Of a stretch of 64,000 nt of DNA, positions 41,839 to 51,495 are shown piece by piece; position 1 is the first letter of the stretch; each line of letters starts with the position of its first letter. This stretch comes from Clostridia bacterium (GTDB taxonomy: Bacteria; Bacillota; Peptococcia; DRI-13; UBA5745), in NCBI GenBank assembly GCA_018436095.1, contig JAHDMJ010000007.1, positions 62,001 to 126,000 of the forward strand. Reading direction: 5' to 3'. The notes under the pieces were generated by a model. That model was given only the letters and a program-made list of their open reading frames with translations, searched no databases and had not been told where the DNA came from. The translations under genes and the position numbers were made by a program.

Positions 41839-43026
41839 CTATATCACCCCTGCTTTAGTAAAAGCTTGCACTTGCTGCGAGGTATAACCTAATTCAATTA
41901 AGACTTCAGCATTGTGCTGCCCCAAAATAGGAGATGGGGTGCGGACGCCTGTCTTGCTATTGCTAAATTTAATATGGCTGCCGGTGAGCTTCATCTTCCC
42001 TGCCACCGGATGCTCTATCTCTACAAACATTTCTCTTGCCCCTGCAATATGGGGATCTTTAGTAGTATCGGCAATGGTGTTAATCGGACCGGAGGGAATC
42101 CCTGCTCCCAGGAGCATGTCAACCAATTCATCCCGCTTGTATTGGACAGTCCACCGTTCCACAATTTTTTTGAGAGGCTCATGGTTTTCCACTCGCTTAG
42201 GATTGGTATCAAATTTTGAATCAATAATCAATTCGGGTTGATTCATCAAATTGGCCAGCTTTTGATAGAGGTTATCATTACCGCAGGCAATTACCAGATC
42301 ACCGTCGCTGGCTTTGAAGGAATCATAGGGATAGCAGGATTCGTAACGATTGCCTATCCGCTCGGGAATGCGCCCTGTTGCCAGATAAATTTGATTGATG
42401 ATTTCCAGGCTGGCCACGGTGGAATCCACCAGAGCTACATCTATTTTTTGTCCCCGTCCAGTTTCCCTGGCATTTAAAACAGCAGCCAGTACACCAATAG
42501 TTACCGAAAGTCCTGCTAACACATCGGACATGGCCGTGCCCGACCGGGTAGGGCCAGTATCAGGCCAGCCGGTGGTACTCATCAAGCCACCCATAGCCTG
42601 ACCGATAATATCATAACCCCCCCTTTGGCTGTAAGGACCGTAATGGCCAAAGCCTGAAACACAACCATACACGATATGGGGGTTTATTTTGCTTAGATCC
42701 TCGTATCCTAGTCCCAGGCGATCCATTACACCAGGCCGGAAATTTTCCAGTACAATATCGGCTTTCGCTACTAATTTCTTAAAAATTTCTTTGCCTTTAG
42801 AACTTTTAAGGTTGAGAGTAATCCCACGTTTATTGCGGTTTAAATTCATATAATAGCAGCTTTCACCATTTAGCATAGGGGCGAATTGCCGGCTATCATC
42901 TCCGGCGCCGGGGGTTTCGATCTTGATCACATCCGCGCCCATATCCGCCAGCATCATGGCGGAAAAAGGCCCGGCCAGCACCCTTGTAAGATCAAGTACA
43001 GTAATACCGTTTAATACTTTATCCAT
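41839..43026 (-). CDS. Class III CoA-transferase (CaiB/BaiF family)
   Basis: A 395-residue CoA-transferase. It starts VLDLTRVLAGPFSAMMLADM and continues GADVIKIETPGAGDDSR, LNRNKRGITLNLKSSKGKE and ENFRPGVMDRLGLGYEDL. The catalytic Asp is expected in the RGGYDIIGQAMGGLM stretch (about residue 140). It would activate an acid by taking CoA from succinyl-CoA, acetyl-CoA or the pathway's product CoA ester. The gene lies 16 bp downstream of the second MmgE/PrpD gene and abuts the lyase gene. Confidence 0.93.
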   Translation of the reverse strand: MDKVLNGITVLDLTRVLAGPFSAMMLADMGADVIKIETPGAGDDSRQFAPMLNGESCYYMNLNRNKRGITLNLKSSKGKEIFKKLVAKADIVLENFRPGVMDRLGLGYEDLSKINPHIVYGCVSGFGHYGPYSQRGGYDIIGQAMGGLMSTTGWPDTGPTRSGTAMSDVLAGLSVTIGVLAAVLNARETGRGQKIDVALVDSTVASLEIINQIYLATGRIPERIGNRYESCYPYDSFKASDGDLVIACGNDNLYQKLANLMNQPELIIDSKFDTNPKRVENHEPLKKIVERWTVQYKRDELVDMLLGAGIPSGPINTIADTTKDPHIAGAREMFVEIEHPVAGKMKLTGSHIKFSNSKTGVRTPSPILGQHNAEVLIELGYTSQQVQAFTKAGVI

Positions 43027-43042
43027 GATATGTATCCTCCAA

Positions 43043-44419
43043 TTAATCCATAATAAATTCAGTCTTATTTATTAAACATGCTACAGTATTAAGATTTTCC
43101 AGATGGTTCAAACAATCCAGAAGGCCTTCGATATTCTCCGGCTTGATCACTCCATTGGCCTGATCGATAAATTTCTCGTTAACTGCCTGAGCACTAAGGG
43201 GGTTTTCAGGATCGCCGGTAGCGTAACGCACTCGTTTATAAAGCTTTGTACTGTCTTTTAGAATAATAGTAGCCTCGGTTTCCCATGTCCCGTTATAATA
43301 CTTCCCTTGTGCAATTTCCTCGTTAACCTCCATATGCACTTTTTGCATCAGATCCAGGACCGCGGAGTCATTGATGATCTCTCCCTGGAAGTGGGCAAGG
43401 TTAACCCGGCCATATACCAGAGCGCAGGCTACGCAATAGTTCATGCTAAACTTACCCTGCAGCGGGGTGTGGGCAAGAGGATATTTAAGCAAGTCTTTAG
43501 CGATAGGCTGGCAGCCTACCAGCACCCGGGCCACATCTGCAGGTTGAAAGCCGTGTTCGGCAGCCAGATCCATTACAGCATTGATACCGTTGTGCGTAGC
43601 TTTGCAGGAGGGAAAAGGCTTGACGGCAAGTCCGGGCTCAAGAAACTCCGATCCTCCCTTGGCAATGAAAGCGGTGACTGCCTCTAAATCTGCTTCACCA
43701 GAGGTGGCGGGAATAAAACCGCCGCTCATTTCCATAATATCGGGATTGGCATCAAAACCCAGAGCCGCCATTTGGGCAGCAAATATGCCATTAGAAGCAG
43801 CCAGTCCGGCATGCAGGGACTTGGTCATGGTCCCGAAATTACCCTTGAGTCCGGCGGCACGGCTTGCCGCGATACCAATAGCGTTAATCATTTGGTTCCG
43901 GTTCAACTGCAATAGCAATCCCGCAGCAGCTACCGCACCAAAGGTTCCAAGGGTACCAGTATTATGCCAACCCCGCTGGTAATGCTGCGGATTGAGGGCA
44001 CGCCCCATTAGAGCCATCACCTCAATGCCGGCGATATAAGCGGTCAGTATATCCTTTCCGCTGGCTCCCCGCTCTTCGCCCAGAGCCAGCACCACCGGCT
44101 GCACTACCACACTTGGATGTCCCGTCACGGTAATACTCACATCATCGTAATCGTGGATATGGGCTGAGGTACCGTTGACCATAGCAGCACTGCAAGGATC
44201 AGTCTTAAACCCTTTTTTGCTGATAACGGAAGAAACCTGACGGGCTCCTAGGGTTTCGCAGTAACTGCCGGCTATTAAGGGAGCTTGCTCATGAGCTCCG
44301 GCCAGCATGCAGCCATAGCAATCCTTAAAAAACAGCTTTGCCTGTTCTACTACCTTCGGCGAAAGAGCCTCAAAGAGTTGGGCCAGGATATAATCGGCCA
44401 ATACTTCAGTTAATCGCAT
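43043..44419 (-). CDS. MmgE/PrpD family protein, copy 2
   Basis: A 458-residue MmgE/PrpD protein. The family includes 2-methylcitrate dehydratase, cis-aconitate decarboxylase and iminodisuccinate epimerase. Landmarks: VEQAKLFFKDCYGCMLAGAH, NGTSAHIHDYDDVSITVTGH, HPSVVVQPVVLALGEERGAS, HNTGTLGTFGAVAAAGLLLQ, KSLHAGLAASNGIFAAQMAA, KPFPSCKATHNGINAVMDLA. The real start is 44419 (AGGAGG upstream); the longer frame runs into the preceding gene. It and copy 1 are distant paralogues with different active-site surroundings, suggesting two steps or a heteromer. Confidence 0.92.
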   Translation of the reverse strand: MRLTEVLADYILAQLFEALSPKVVEQAKLFFKDCYGCMLAGAHEQAPLIAGSYCETLGARQVSSVISKKGFKTDPCSAAMVNGTSAHIHDYDDVSITVTGHPSVVVQPVVLALGEERGASGKDILTAYIAGIEVMALMGRALNPQHYQRGWHNTGTLGTFGAVAAAGLLLQLNRNQMINAIGIAASRAAGLKGNFGTMTKSLHAGLAASNGIFAAQMAALGFDANPDIMEMSGGFIPATSGEADLEAVTAFIAKGGSEFLEPGLAVKPFPSCKATHNGINAVMDLAAEHGFQPADVARVLVGCQPIAKDLLKYPLAHTPLQGKFSMNYCVACALVYGRVNLAHFQGEIINDSAVLDLMQKVHMEVNEEIAQGKYYNGTWETEATIILKDSTKLYKRVRYATGDPENPLSAQAVNEKFIDQANGVIKPENIEGLLDCLNHLENLNTVACLINKTEFIMD

Positions 44420-44429
44420 CCCAATCCTC

Positions 44430-45803
44430 CTATTGCAGACTGGAGACCAGCTGTCCGATGTCAACGTAGTTTTCCAGATGCATAAAGTTCTGATAAACCT
44501 CATCAGCCTTGTCTTTCGTCCAGGTGAAACCGGTCAGGTTACTATATTTTCCCTTGATGTCTTGTTCCGTGGCAGGCCGCTGGGGATGGGCTTTGGGATA
44601 AACTACAAGCTCCTTGAATTCTCTGCCATCTTTCAATGTTACGGTAGCCTCACTGGTAAAACCACTGTCCGGATACAGTCGATTGAACTCCGGTTCAGGC
44701 TGGACTTCTACCCGTTTCATGAAATCAAGATTGGCGGAATCCTTGATGGAGTCTTCAGTAAAATCATTCAAGGTAACCCGGCGCAGTTTGGCGGCAAAGG
44801 TCATACAGCAAGGTAAGCTGAGTCTCGCTGCAAGGACGCTGTCAGGCTGATAATTGACCCCCTGCCCTTTGGCTAAAGGAGAGAGACGGATGAGTATCTT
44901 CTCAATCTCTTGCCAAGGGATATCATTTTTCGTGATTATGTTCAATGTTGCCTCAATCCCGGAATGGCTGCCATGAATAGTGGGATACATTTTAAGCGCA
45001 TCCCGCATGATGGTATAATCGTTGCCCAATCTTTCGGTAAGCAGTTCCAGCTTTGGTTCAGAACAGGTAGCATTACAAAAACCGGTAGGGTATTCCAGCA
45101 GACCCCTAGGCCCCGAAGAACCGCCGGCGATCATCTGAGCAGCCATTACACCGCGCATAGCTGCCCAGCCCGGATGAAGGCTTTTGGAAAAATCTCCCTT
45201 GTCGATGCAATAACGCAGACCGCAGGCCTGATCTATTCCCAGGCCAATGGCTTGTTCTGCCGCATTGGCATCCAGCTTCATCAGCTTAGCAGCAGCGGCT
45301 GCACAGGCAATAGTACCCGCAGTGGCAGTTGGATGCCAGTATTTATAATGTAAGTGAACTTCGCCTTTATTAACGCTGTTTCCGGCTCTGGCCCCCACGT
45401 CAAAGCCCAGTATAAAGGCTGTCAGGACCTCTTTGCCTGTTGCTTTGACCTTTTCTCCCAGGCTAAGCACAGTACCCAAAAGACCCGCTCCCAGATGGGC
45501 AATGGAATCAATGTGGGTATCGTCGAAATCCACGGTATGTACCATAGTTGAATTAGCCATAGCCGCCATCATTGCAGAGGTTCTGTACCCGTCCAACCAG
45601 ACAGTAGACTCCGGTATGCCGCCGGTTTCTTTGATAAAGTTGAGAATCCAGCCGCATTCCTCGGGCGCCTTGGTATAGCCGGCTACTGCACAGGAAAGGG
45701 TATCAAGCATGACGACCTTGGCGCGGGCCACAACGTCGGCAGGAATATCGTCATAGCAGGTGTTAGCTACAAATTCTGCAAGCTGCCGTGTATAATCAGA
45801 CAT
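44430..45803 (-). CDS. MmgE/PrpD family protein, copy 1
   Basis: A 457-residue MmgE/PrpD protein. Landmarks: RAKVVMLDTLSCAVAGYTKA, NSTMVHTVDFDDTHIDSIAH, HYKYWHPTATAGTIACAAAA, KSLHPGWAAMRGVMAAQMIA, KMYPTIHGSHSGIEATLNII. The HTVDFDDTH block and the KSLHPGWAA lysine/histidine are the expected active-site positions. The DDTH motif differs from YDDVSITV of copy 2. It is 26 bp downstream of the TRAP permease. Dehydration, decarboxylation or epimerisation are all possible. Confidence 0.93.
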   Translation of the reverse strand: MSDYTRQLAEFVANTCYDDIPADVVARAKVVMLDTLSCAVAGYTKAPEECGWILNFIKETGGIPESTVWLDGYRTSAMMAAMANSTMVHTVDFDDTHIDSIAHLGAGLLGTVLSLGEKVKATGKEVLTAFILGFDVGARAGNSVNKGEVHLHYKYWHPTATAGTIACAAAAAKLMKLDANAAEQAIGLGIDQACGLRYCIDKGDFSKSLHPGWAAMRGVMAAQMIAGGSSGPRGLLEYPTGFCNATCSEPKLELLTERLGNDYTIMRDALKMYPTIHGSHSGIEATLNIITKNDIPWQEIEKILIRLSPLAKGQGVNYQPDSVLAARLSLPCCMTFAAKLRRVTLNDFTEDSIKDSANLDFMKRVEVQPEPEFNRLYPDSGFTSEATVTLKDGREFKELVVYPKAHPQRPATEQDIKGKYSNLTGFTWTKDKADEVYQNFMHLENYVDIGQLVSSLQ

Positions 45804-45828
45804 AGTTACCTCCTGTTTCTTATATAAA

Positions 45829-47748
45829 TTAAAATCCGCCGTACCCCATAGTGCTGGGTAACCAGGTGGCCAGGAAGGGGAACAAATACAAGATTACCAA
45901 TCCTACCCCCAGAAGTAGCATGAAAGGCAGCACGCCTCTAATCACCTGAGACATAGGTGCTTTAGCAATACCCTGAATCACAAAGGTATTAAGACCTACC
46001 GGCGGGGTAATTAAGGCCATCTCCATTAACAAAGTAGCAAATACGCCGAACCAGATACCGTTGTAGCCCAGGGAAACGACCAGCGGGTAGACGATTGGCA
46101 TGGCTATGTACATGATAGAGATGACTTCCAGAAACATACCCAAAACGATAAAGATCAGGCAGAGCACGAATAGAACAACACCGGGAGGAATGCTCAGAGT
46201 GCCAACATAGTTGATAATCTGCTGCGGCACCTGCATGATAGTAATCACATTACCCATGATCAGTGCCCCGGCCACAATCATCATAATCATACCGCCGCTG
46301 CCATTGCCCATTTTGGCAATTTTGAGAATCTCGGTAACTTTAATTTTGCGTCGAAAAAGTGATACCAGCATAGCGTAGGCCACGGCAACCCCGGCGGCTT
46401 CGGTGGGAGTGCAGAAACCTGTATAGATACTAGTCAGGATAATCACTGGCGTCAGGATTCCCCAGATAGAGGTCAATGTGGTTTTCAGCCGCACCTCTCT
46501 TGAACATCGCTCCATTTTAAGATATTTGCCAGTACGCATACAAAAGATAACCGCATAAGCAGCAAAGATAGTGGCCATAATTAAGCCTGGAATCACGCCG
46601 CCCATAAACAATGCACCTGTAGATTCCTCAGTAATGGTAGCGTACACGATCATTGAACTGCTGGGGGGGATAAGTATGCCTAATGTCCCTCCTGCAGCCA
46701 GCAGTCCATAAGACATAACGGGATCGTATTCATATTTGCGCAGTTCAGGCAGGGCTACCATGCCAATGATAGCTGCGGTAGCCACGCTGGAGCCTGAAAT
46801 TGCCGCAAAGATAGCGCAGGCTGCTATAGTGGCTACTGCAATACCGCCCGGTAAATGGCCGATCCACTTAACACAAACATCGTACAGTTCCTGACCAATA
46901 CCGCCTTCCACCAGAAAGTTGCCTGCAAGGATGAATAAGGGAATAGCCAGTAAGGTGTAGCTTTCTACACCCTTTTGTGCAATAACTGCAATCTGAGGCA
47001 AACCCGACTGCAAACCCATCATATAGAACAGGCCGATACAGCCCATCAGACCCAAACCGGCAAAAACTGGAACCCCTACCAAGAGCAGGGCGAATACAGT
47101 GATAATGACAGCGGCACCCCGGCTTATATTAAAAAAACTTAGTCCCAAAACCAGCAATATGAAAAAGGTAATCAACACGAAATATGGGTTTTCCCGTAAG
47201 CCTTTACCCGGAGCAAAGCCTAATTTACTCCATTCCTTAATCTTGCCGCTAAACAGAATTACTGCCTGCAAAAACAGCAGAATACTGCCAATCACCATCC
47301 CCAGCTGGATCAGCCAAACCGGCATACGCAAAAGGCTGATTGTCCTTTCTTTAAATGCCAGGCTTTCGTGGCAGAGGCGGAAAGTGTAAAAGCTCATCAG
47401 CCCGGAATACACCGCCACCCCCAAAAGACCTAACGTGTCGGCGGCGACCCTCGCCCTGCCCCGTAAGTTGGTGATGAGGATATCTACTTTGATATGGTGA
47501 TCGTCTTTCAGTGCTTTGCCTGCCACCATGAAGGAATACCAAATCAACAGATATATACTTACATCATAGGTCCATATAGTAGGACTTTTTAAAAAGTGGC
47601 GTACGATTACCTCATATAGGGTAATCAGCGCTGTAAATACCATTGCCAGCCCCATCACGCTGTCCGCCAGGTCAGTGATTTTATCGATTACTCTTATCAT
47701 GATATTGGGCTTGTTTGCCACAGCAGCCGCTTCCAGATTATTACTCAC
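45829..47748 (-). CDS. TRAP transporter fused DctQ-DctM permease
   Basis: A 639-residue fusion. Residues ~20-180 are the four-helix DctQ part (VFTALITLYEVIVRHFLKSP; IWYSFMVAGKALKDDHHIKV); after a short linker the 12-helix DctM part runs from about 195 (LGLMGCIGLFYMMGLQSGLP; ISGSSVATAAIIGMVALPEL; SYGLLAAGGTLGILIPPSSS; PVGLNTFVIQGIAKAP). It imports a carboxylate delivered by the binding protein, driven by a Na+ gradient. The GTG at 47748 with AAAGGAG upstream is preferred over the longer frame to 47805. Confidence 0.94.
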   Translation of the reverse strand: MSNNLEAAAVANKPNIMIRVIDKITDLADSVMGLAMVFTALITLYEVIVRHFLKSPTIWTYDVSIYLLIWYSFMVAGKALKDDHHIKVDILITNLRGRARVAADTLGLLGVAVYSGLMSFYTFRLCHESLAFKERTISLLRMPVWLIQLGMVIGSILLFLQAVILFSGKIKEWSKLGFAPGKGLRENPYFVLITFFILLVLGLSFFNISRGAAVIITVFALLLVGVPVFAGLGLMGCIGLFYMMGLQSGLPQIAVIAQKGVESYTLLAIPLFILAGNFLVEGGIGQELYDVCVKWIGHLPGGIAVATIAACAIFAAISGSSVATAAIIGMVALPELRKYEYDPVMSYGLLAAGGTLGILIPPSSSMIVYATITEESTGALFMGGVIPGLIMATIFAAYAVIFCMRTGKYLKMERCSREVRLKTTLTSIWGILTPVIILTSIYTGFCTPTEAAGVAVAYAMLVSLFRRKIKVTEILKIAKMGNGSGGMIMMIVAGALIMGNVITIMQVPQQIINYVGTLSIPPGVVLFVLCLIFIVLGMFLEVISIMYIAMPIVYPLVVSLGYNGIWFGVFATLLMEMALITPPVGLNTFVIQGIAKAPMSQVIRGVLPFMLLLGVGLVILYLFPFLATWLPSTMGYGGF

Positions 47749-47833
47749 AGCATCTACTCCTTTCACGAACGAAATATTTCGAACCGGCCGGCGGCGGCAG
47801 CCCACCAGCCGGGCCTCCTATATTTTTGTCTGT

Positions 47834-48913
47834 TTAACGCAAGGCCTCGCTGGCTTCAATCAGCTTGGTGTATAGACTATCGCCTACTTCTTTTCTAAAT
47901 TGTTTAAGTACGGGTTCCAGGGTAATAGCCTGGATAGCCTTAAACTCTTCCGGGGTCCAATAGGTGAGTTCGCAGCCCAGCTTTTCGAGTTGATCCAAGG
48001 CATCCTGATCCGATTCTTTGCTGGCAGTGACATTGTAATCAAAAACTACCTGTCCGGCATCTTCCAGAATTCTCTGATGTTCAGGAGAAAGGCTATTCCA
48101 GAACTTGCCGTTTACCATAAGGAAGTATTTCGTCTCTTTAAGCTGAGTACCGACAGTCACGTATTTACCTACTTCGTACAGCTTGCGGGAAATCACGCTG
48201 GAAGGACCTGTAGAAGCTCCTTCAACAGTGCCCTTTTGCATAGCTTCGTAGTTTTCGGCTGCCGACATGCTTACAGGTGATCCACCTAAAGCCTGTAGGT
48301 ATATGCTCTCGGATGTACCCAGCATCCGCAAACGGGCGCCTTTGAAATCCGCAGGTGTGCGCAAGGGTTTTGTACTGACCAGTTCACAGATGCCATAGTT
48401 GAGTAGCTGCAGAACTTTAACATTGGCAGCTGCCTCAAGCTCGGAAACCACAATTTGGCCCGGCTCTCCGGCGCAACATTTTTTAAACCAGTCATAATCA
48501 TCAAAATAAGAGGAAAGAGTATAGTAGCCGGTGGCGGGACATAGACCGCTCCAATTGGCAGTTTGGCATATGCCCATTTCCACACCGCCTTGAGGAACAG
48601 CCTTTACCATAGTCTCATCATTGTAAAGCTGGCCGGCGGGATAAAATTCTACATTGAGTGCGCCGCCGGATTTTTTATTGACCTCATCGGCAAAGAGCTG
48701 CCCTGTCTTTGAAAGCTGATGCTCGGCAGGCAGGGTCCCGGCAAGACGGATAGTGATTGTGTCGGTTGCGGCGGCATTGCTCTCCGAATTAGCGCTTGGT
48801 ACCGTACTATTGTTGCTCCCCGCCGAATTACCGGCGCTGCCGCCACAACCGGCCAAAAAGCTACACAATAGCATACTAATAATGATAAATAACGCCGTTG
48901 CTTTTTTCTGCAT
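47834..48913 (-). CDS. TRAP transporter substrate-binding lipoprotein, DctP family
   Basis: A 359-residue binding protein with a lipoprotein signal (LFIIISMLLCSFLAGC, Cys ~22), a Ser/Asn-rich linker and a DctP fold: IRLAGTLPAEHQLSKTGQLF, FYPAGQLYNDETMVKAVPQG, GARLRMLGTSESIYLQALGG (the Arg that binds the substrate carboxylate), MQKGTVEGASTGPSSVISRK. It selects the operon's substrate outside the cell. It is the first gene after the sigma-54 promoter, with GAGGAGG before the ATG. Confidence 0.95.
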   Translation of the reverse strand: MQKKATALFIIISMLLCSFLAGCGGSAGNSAGSNNSTVPSANSESNAAATDTITIRLAGTLPAEHQLSKTGQLFADEVNKKSGGALNVEFYPAGQLYNDETMVKAVPQGGVEMGICQTANWSGLCPATGYYTLSSYFDDYDWFKKCCAGEPGQIVVSELEAAANVKVLQLLNYGICELVSTKPLRTPADFKGARLRMLGTSESIYLQALGGSPVSMSAAENYEAMQKGTVEGASTGPSSVISRKLYEVGKYVTVGTQLKETKYFLMVNGKFWNSLSPEHQRILEDAGQVVFDYNVTASKESDQDALDQLEKLGCELTYWTPEEFKAIQAITLEPVLKQFRKEVGDSLYTKLIEASEALR

Positions 48914-48982
48914 GAATACTCCTCCTCAAATTTACGTTTTCTCGAAACTGCAGCATGCTTTACAATTCCATACCTGTTCTAT

Positions 48983-48998
48983 TGCAAATAGCGTGCCA
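48983..48998 (-). promoter_or_regulatory. Sigma-54 promoter of the nine-gene carboxylate operon
   Basis: The reverse strand reads TGGCACGCTATTTGCA: every base of the -24/-12 consensus TGGCACG-N4-TTGCA is present. Transcription would start near 48972, about 60 bp before dctP. A sigma-54 activator gene lies directly upstream. Confidence 0.9.
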
Positions 48999-49042
48999 AG
49001 ATTCTAAGAAATATCATTATTTTCTTTTCAAAACATTTATCT

Positions 49043-49055
49043 TTTGTCGAACAAA
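49043..49055. promoter_or_regulatory. Possible activator site near the sigma-54 promoter
   Basis: TTTGT-CGA-ACAAA is a small dyad 45 bp upstream of the -24 box. It could be an activator half of an upstream element, but it is close for an enhancer and may simply be part of the adjacent terminator region. Confidence 0.25.
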
Positions 49056-49095
49056 TAAAAAAGACGTACTGAAAACACAATTACAGTACGTCTTT
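49055..49095 (-). terminator. Terminator of the sigma-54 activator gene
   Basis: Reverse-strand stem AAAGACGTACTG/CAGTACGTCTTT with a 12-nt loop, continuing into a T-rich run. It insulates the dctP promoter from the activator gene 120 bp upstream. Confidence 0.8.
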
Positions 49096-49214
49096 CAATT
49101 CCATGATTTACCAATAATTTGTATTACTAAATTAAGAAATGCCAGAATATTTTTGATAGTTGCAATCTTGTCATTGGTTTCATAGTTAAAAAATTTATCT
49201 TACGCGTTAATTTA

Positions 49215-51119
49215 TTAATCGCTTTCGTCCATAATCTTACCAAGCTTGTTCCATACAGTGACTCGACTAATGCCCAGTTGATTAGCCAGCATCGTTTTGT
49301 TGCGGCCACATCTCTCATAAAGCTGCTGCAGAAGCTCCTCTTCCATTTCCTCTAAAGTTCCTTGCTGAATAGTCACAGTAGGGGTTTTAGCCGACAACGA
49401 TATCTGAGCCGGCTGGTAAAGCTCGGCACTGGTTCGGATGCAGGAGTCCAGCAGTTTATCCGGCGGTATATGAGGTGAAAGCAAACAGACCTTCTCCACA
49501 AAATTGCGCAACTCCCTTGCATTGCCCGGCCAGTTATGTTCCTTCATCTTTTGCCTGGTAGCAACAGGCAGGATAGAAGGTGATTTCCCTAATGAAATAC
49601 AACAGGCATCTGCAATCAGTAAAATATCCTCTCTACGCTCACGCAAAGGCGGAACCTCCATATCCAGGACGCACAGGCGATAATAAAGATCCAGACGAAA
49701 ATCACCGGCTACTACCTTGGCCCTCAGATCACTGTTCGTAGCAGCAATTACTCTCACGTCAATGGGAATCACCTTGTCAGTACCGATTCGGCGTATTTCT
49801 TTCTCCTGAAGAACTCGCAAAAGATGAGCCTGGAGATCGGATGAGATGCTGCCCATTTCATCTAAAAAAATAGTACCGCCGTGAGCCTGCTCAAACAGCC
49901 CTATTCTCCCGCCCCTTTTAGCGCCGGTGAAAGCCCCCTCACCGTAACCAAACAATTCACTTTCAAGCAAGGTGGTGGTTAGCGCAGAGCAGTTAACAGC
50001 CACAAAAGGCCCCTTACTCCGCAAGCTTAAATTATGAATGCTTTGGGCCAAGATTTCCTTACCGGTACCGGATTCGCCGGTGAGCAACACAGTGGAATCA
50101 AACTTGGCATAATATTCGGCAATAGCCTTACAACTGAGAGCTTTGGGGCTTTCCCCTAAAAAATCATTCAGAGTATGCCTGGCTGTATATCCTTTATCAC
50201 TGATATGCTTACGAATTCGGTATTCCAGACTCTGAATCCGGGCGGTATCCTGCAAGAAAATTGCCATACCAGTTTCGTCACCGCCCAAATCAATAGGCTG
50301 CTGAGTCATTACCACTGGGGTTGAGCCGATGGTGACCACCTCTCCCGATCGCCTGGTTCTTTCCCTGAAATCCTTTATAAAATCAGGGGTAGAAAAAAGC
50401 TGGTAAATCGAAGTGACATTTTCAAGGCCGGAAAGCTCCCTTGTAATGGCTCTGGCTCCCGGATTCATTAAAAGGATGTCCCCATCGTGATTGATAAGAA
50501 TCACTGAATCGGAAACATAATTTAAGATGTTAGCCACTCGTTCCAGTATATTGCGCTCTTTTTCCAGTACACGTACTACTCGTATAGCTTCATCTATGGA
50601 TTGTTCCATTGTCTCGGTGCGGGTTTGAACCAGAATACCGGGCAGTCCGTTTTCTTCGGCGTAGCGCACCGAAATAATGCCGCCTACTATAACATTTACA
50701 CCCTGATTTTTTAATTCCAGCACATAGCTCAGGTTTTCCTGTTGGTTTTGATAGCCGCTGAAAAAAAACAATTCAATTTGAAACAAGTCCTCTAAAACAT
50801 CATGCATCCACTCATGGGGCGAAAATGTCACTACGCCAATCCTGCGGCCAAATTTGCGAGCCTCCCGCAATGCATAAATAAGATCGATTACACCGTAGTT
50901 GCAGTTGATAACGGGCAAGGAGCAACGCTGCTCAATGTAGGCCCGGGTAGCCCCCCGGCTGATAATAATATCTACTCCTTGAGCCTCCATTTTTTTTGCT
51001 TCTTCCAGGGCTTGTACATAAGTTGCTTCCTGAACAATCAATTCGATATCAGTACGCTGCTGGAGCTTTTCGATGTCAACTACCATTTCTCTATAAGGAG
51101 CAATAATGCCGATTTTCAT
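49215..51119 (-). CDS. Sigma-54-dependent activator with PrpR_N sensor
   Basis: A 634-residue enhancer-binding protein. Residues ~1-180 are a PrpR_N-type sensor ([60 protein letters not shown]), the domain that senses 2-methylcitrate in PrpR. Then a PAS domain (~195-300), the AAA+ domain with Walker [12 protein letters not shown], sigma-54 contact loop [11 protein letters not shown], Walker [12 protein letters not shown] and the arginine-finger region, and a Fis-type helix-turn-helix at the end ([20 protein letters not shown]). It should activate the operon from the promoter at 48983 when a pathway acid is present. Confidence 0.95.
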   Translation of the reverse strand: MKIGIIAPYREMVVDIEKLQQRTDIELIVQEATYVQALEEAKKMEAQGVDIIISRGATRAYIEQRCSLPVINCNYGVIDLIYALREARKFGRRIGVVTFSPHEWMHDVLEDLFQIELFFFSGYQNQQENLSYVLELKNQGVNVIVGGIISVRYAEENGLPGILVQTRTETMEQSIDEAIRVVRVLEKERNILERVANILNYVSDSVILINHDGDILLMNPGARAITRELSGLENVTSIYQLFSTPDFIKDFRERTRRSGEVVTIGSTPVVMTQQPIDLGGDETGMAIFLQDTARIQSLEYRIRKHISDKGYTARHTLNDFLGESPKALSCKAIAEYYAKFDSTVLLTGESGTGKEILAQSIHNLSLRSKGPFVAVNCSALTTTLLESELFGYGEGAFTGAKRGGRIGLFEQAHGGTIFLDEMGSISSDLQAHLLRVLQEKEIRRIGTDKVIPIDVRVIAATNSDLRAKVVAGDFRLDLYYRLCVLDMEVPPLRERREDILLIADACCISLGKSPSILPVATRQKMKEHNWPGNARELRNFVEKVCLLSPHIPPDKLLDSCIRTSAELYQPAQISLSAKTPTVTIQQGTLEEMEEELLQQLYERCGRNKTMLANQLGISRVTVWNKLGKIMDESD

Positions 51120-51347
51120 ATCCTATTCCTCCTGATCAATGAACAATTATTGCACCTACATAATACTAAAGATTCTATCAATTCTCAATATAGTTGGTCG
51201 CGGTTTCATCAGCAAAGGATTGGTCTTAAAACAGTGTTACATTTATTAATCCCAGTAAAACATTTAATGTCGCAGGCCTGCATACCGGAGTAATGATCAC
51301 ACTGCTTTATTTTATCTATCATTTGATTCTCACTTAGGATCAAGATT

Positions 51348-51410
51348 AAAATAAGATAGGGGGATGCTTCAAATTTGAAAAGTCTATTTGAGGCATCTCC
51401 CTATTATTTT
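51348..51410 (-). terminator. Terminator downstream of the methyltransferase and prpF remnant
   Basis: Long AT-flanked hairpin with arms around GGGATGCTTCAAA/TTTGAGGCATCTCCC, followed on the reverse strand by TATCTTATTTT. The rest of 51120-51347 holds the activator's upstream region; I see no gene there. Confidence 0.7.
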
Positions 51411-51423
51411 AAAACGTTGTTAT

Positions 51424-51495
51424 TCATAATGTGCTTTTCTTAATATAGGTATCCTCGTACATAGTTTTACCATCCGGTGCAGTAAAACTATGCAG
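51424..51495 (-). pseudogene. C-terminal remnant of a second prpF gene
   Basis: Directly after the methyltransferase stop, in the same frame, 23 codons end GKTMYEDTYIKKSTL. The intact PrpF at 37983 ends ARKIMDGYVYIKKSIFD. The DNA also matches: CTTTTCTTAATATAG is shared, and flanking bases align at roughly 70% by eye. This looks like the 3' tail left from a lost prpF paralogue. Confidence 0.55.
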
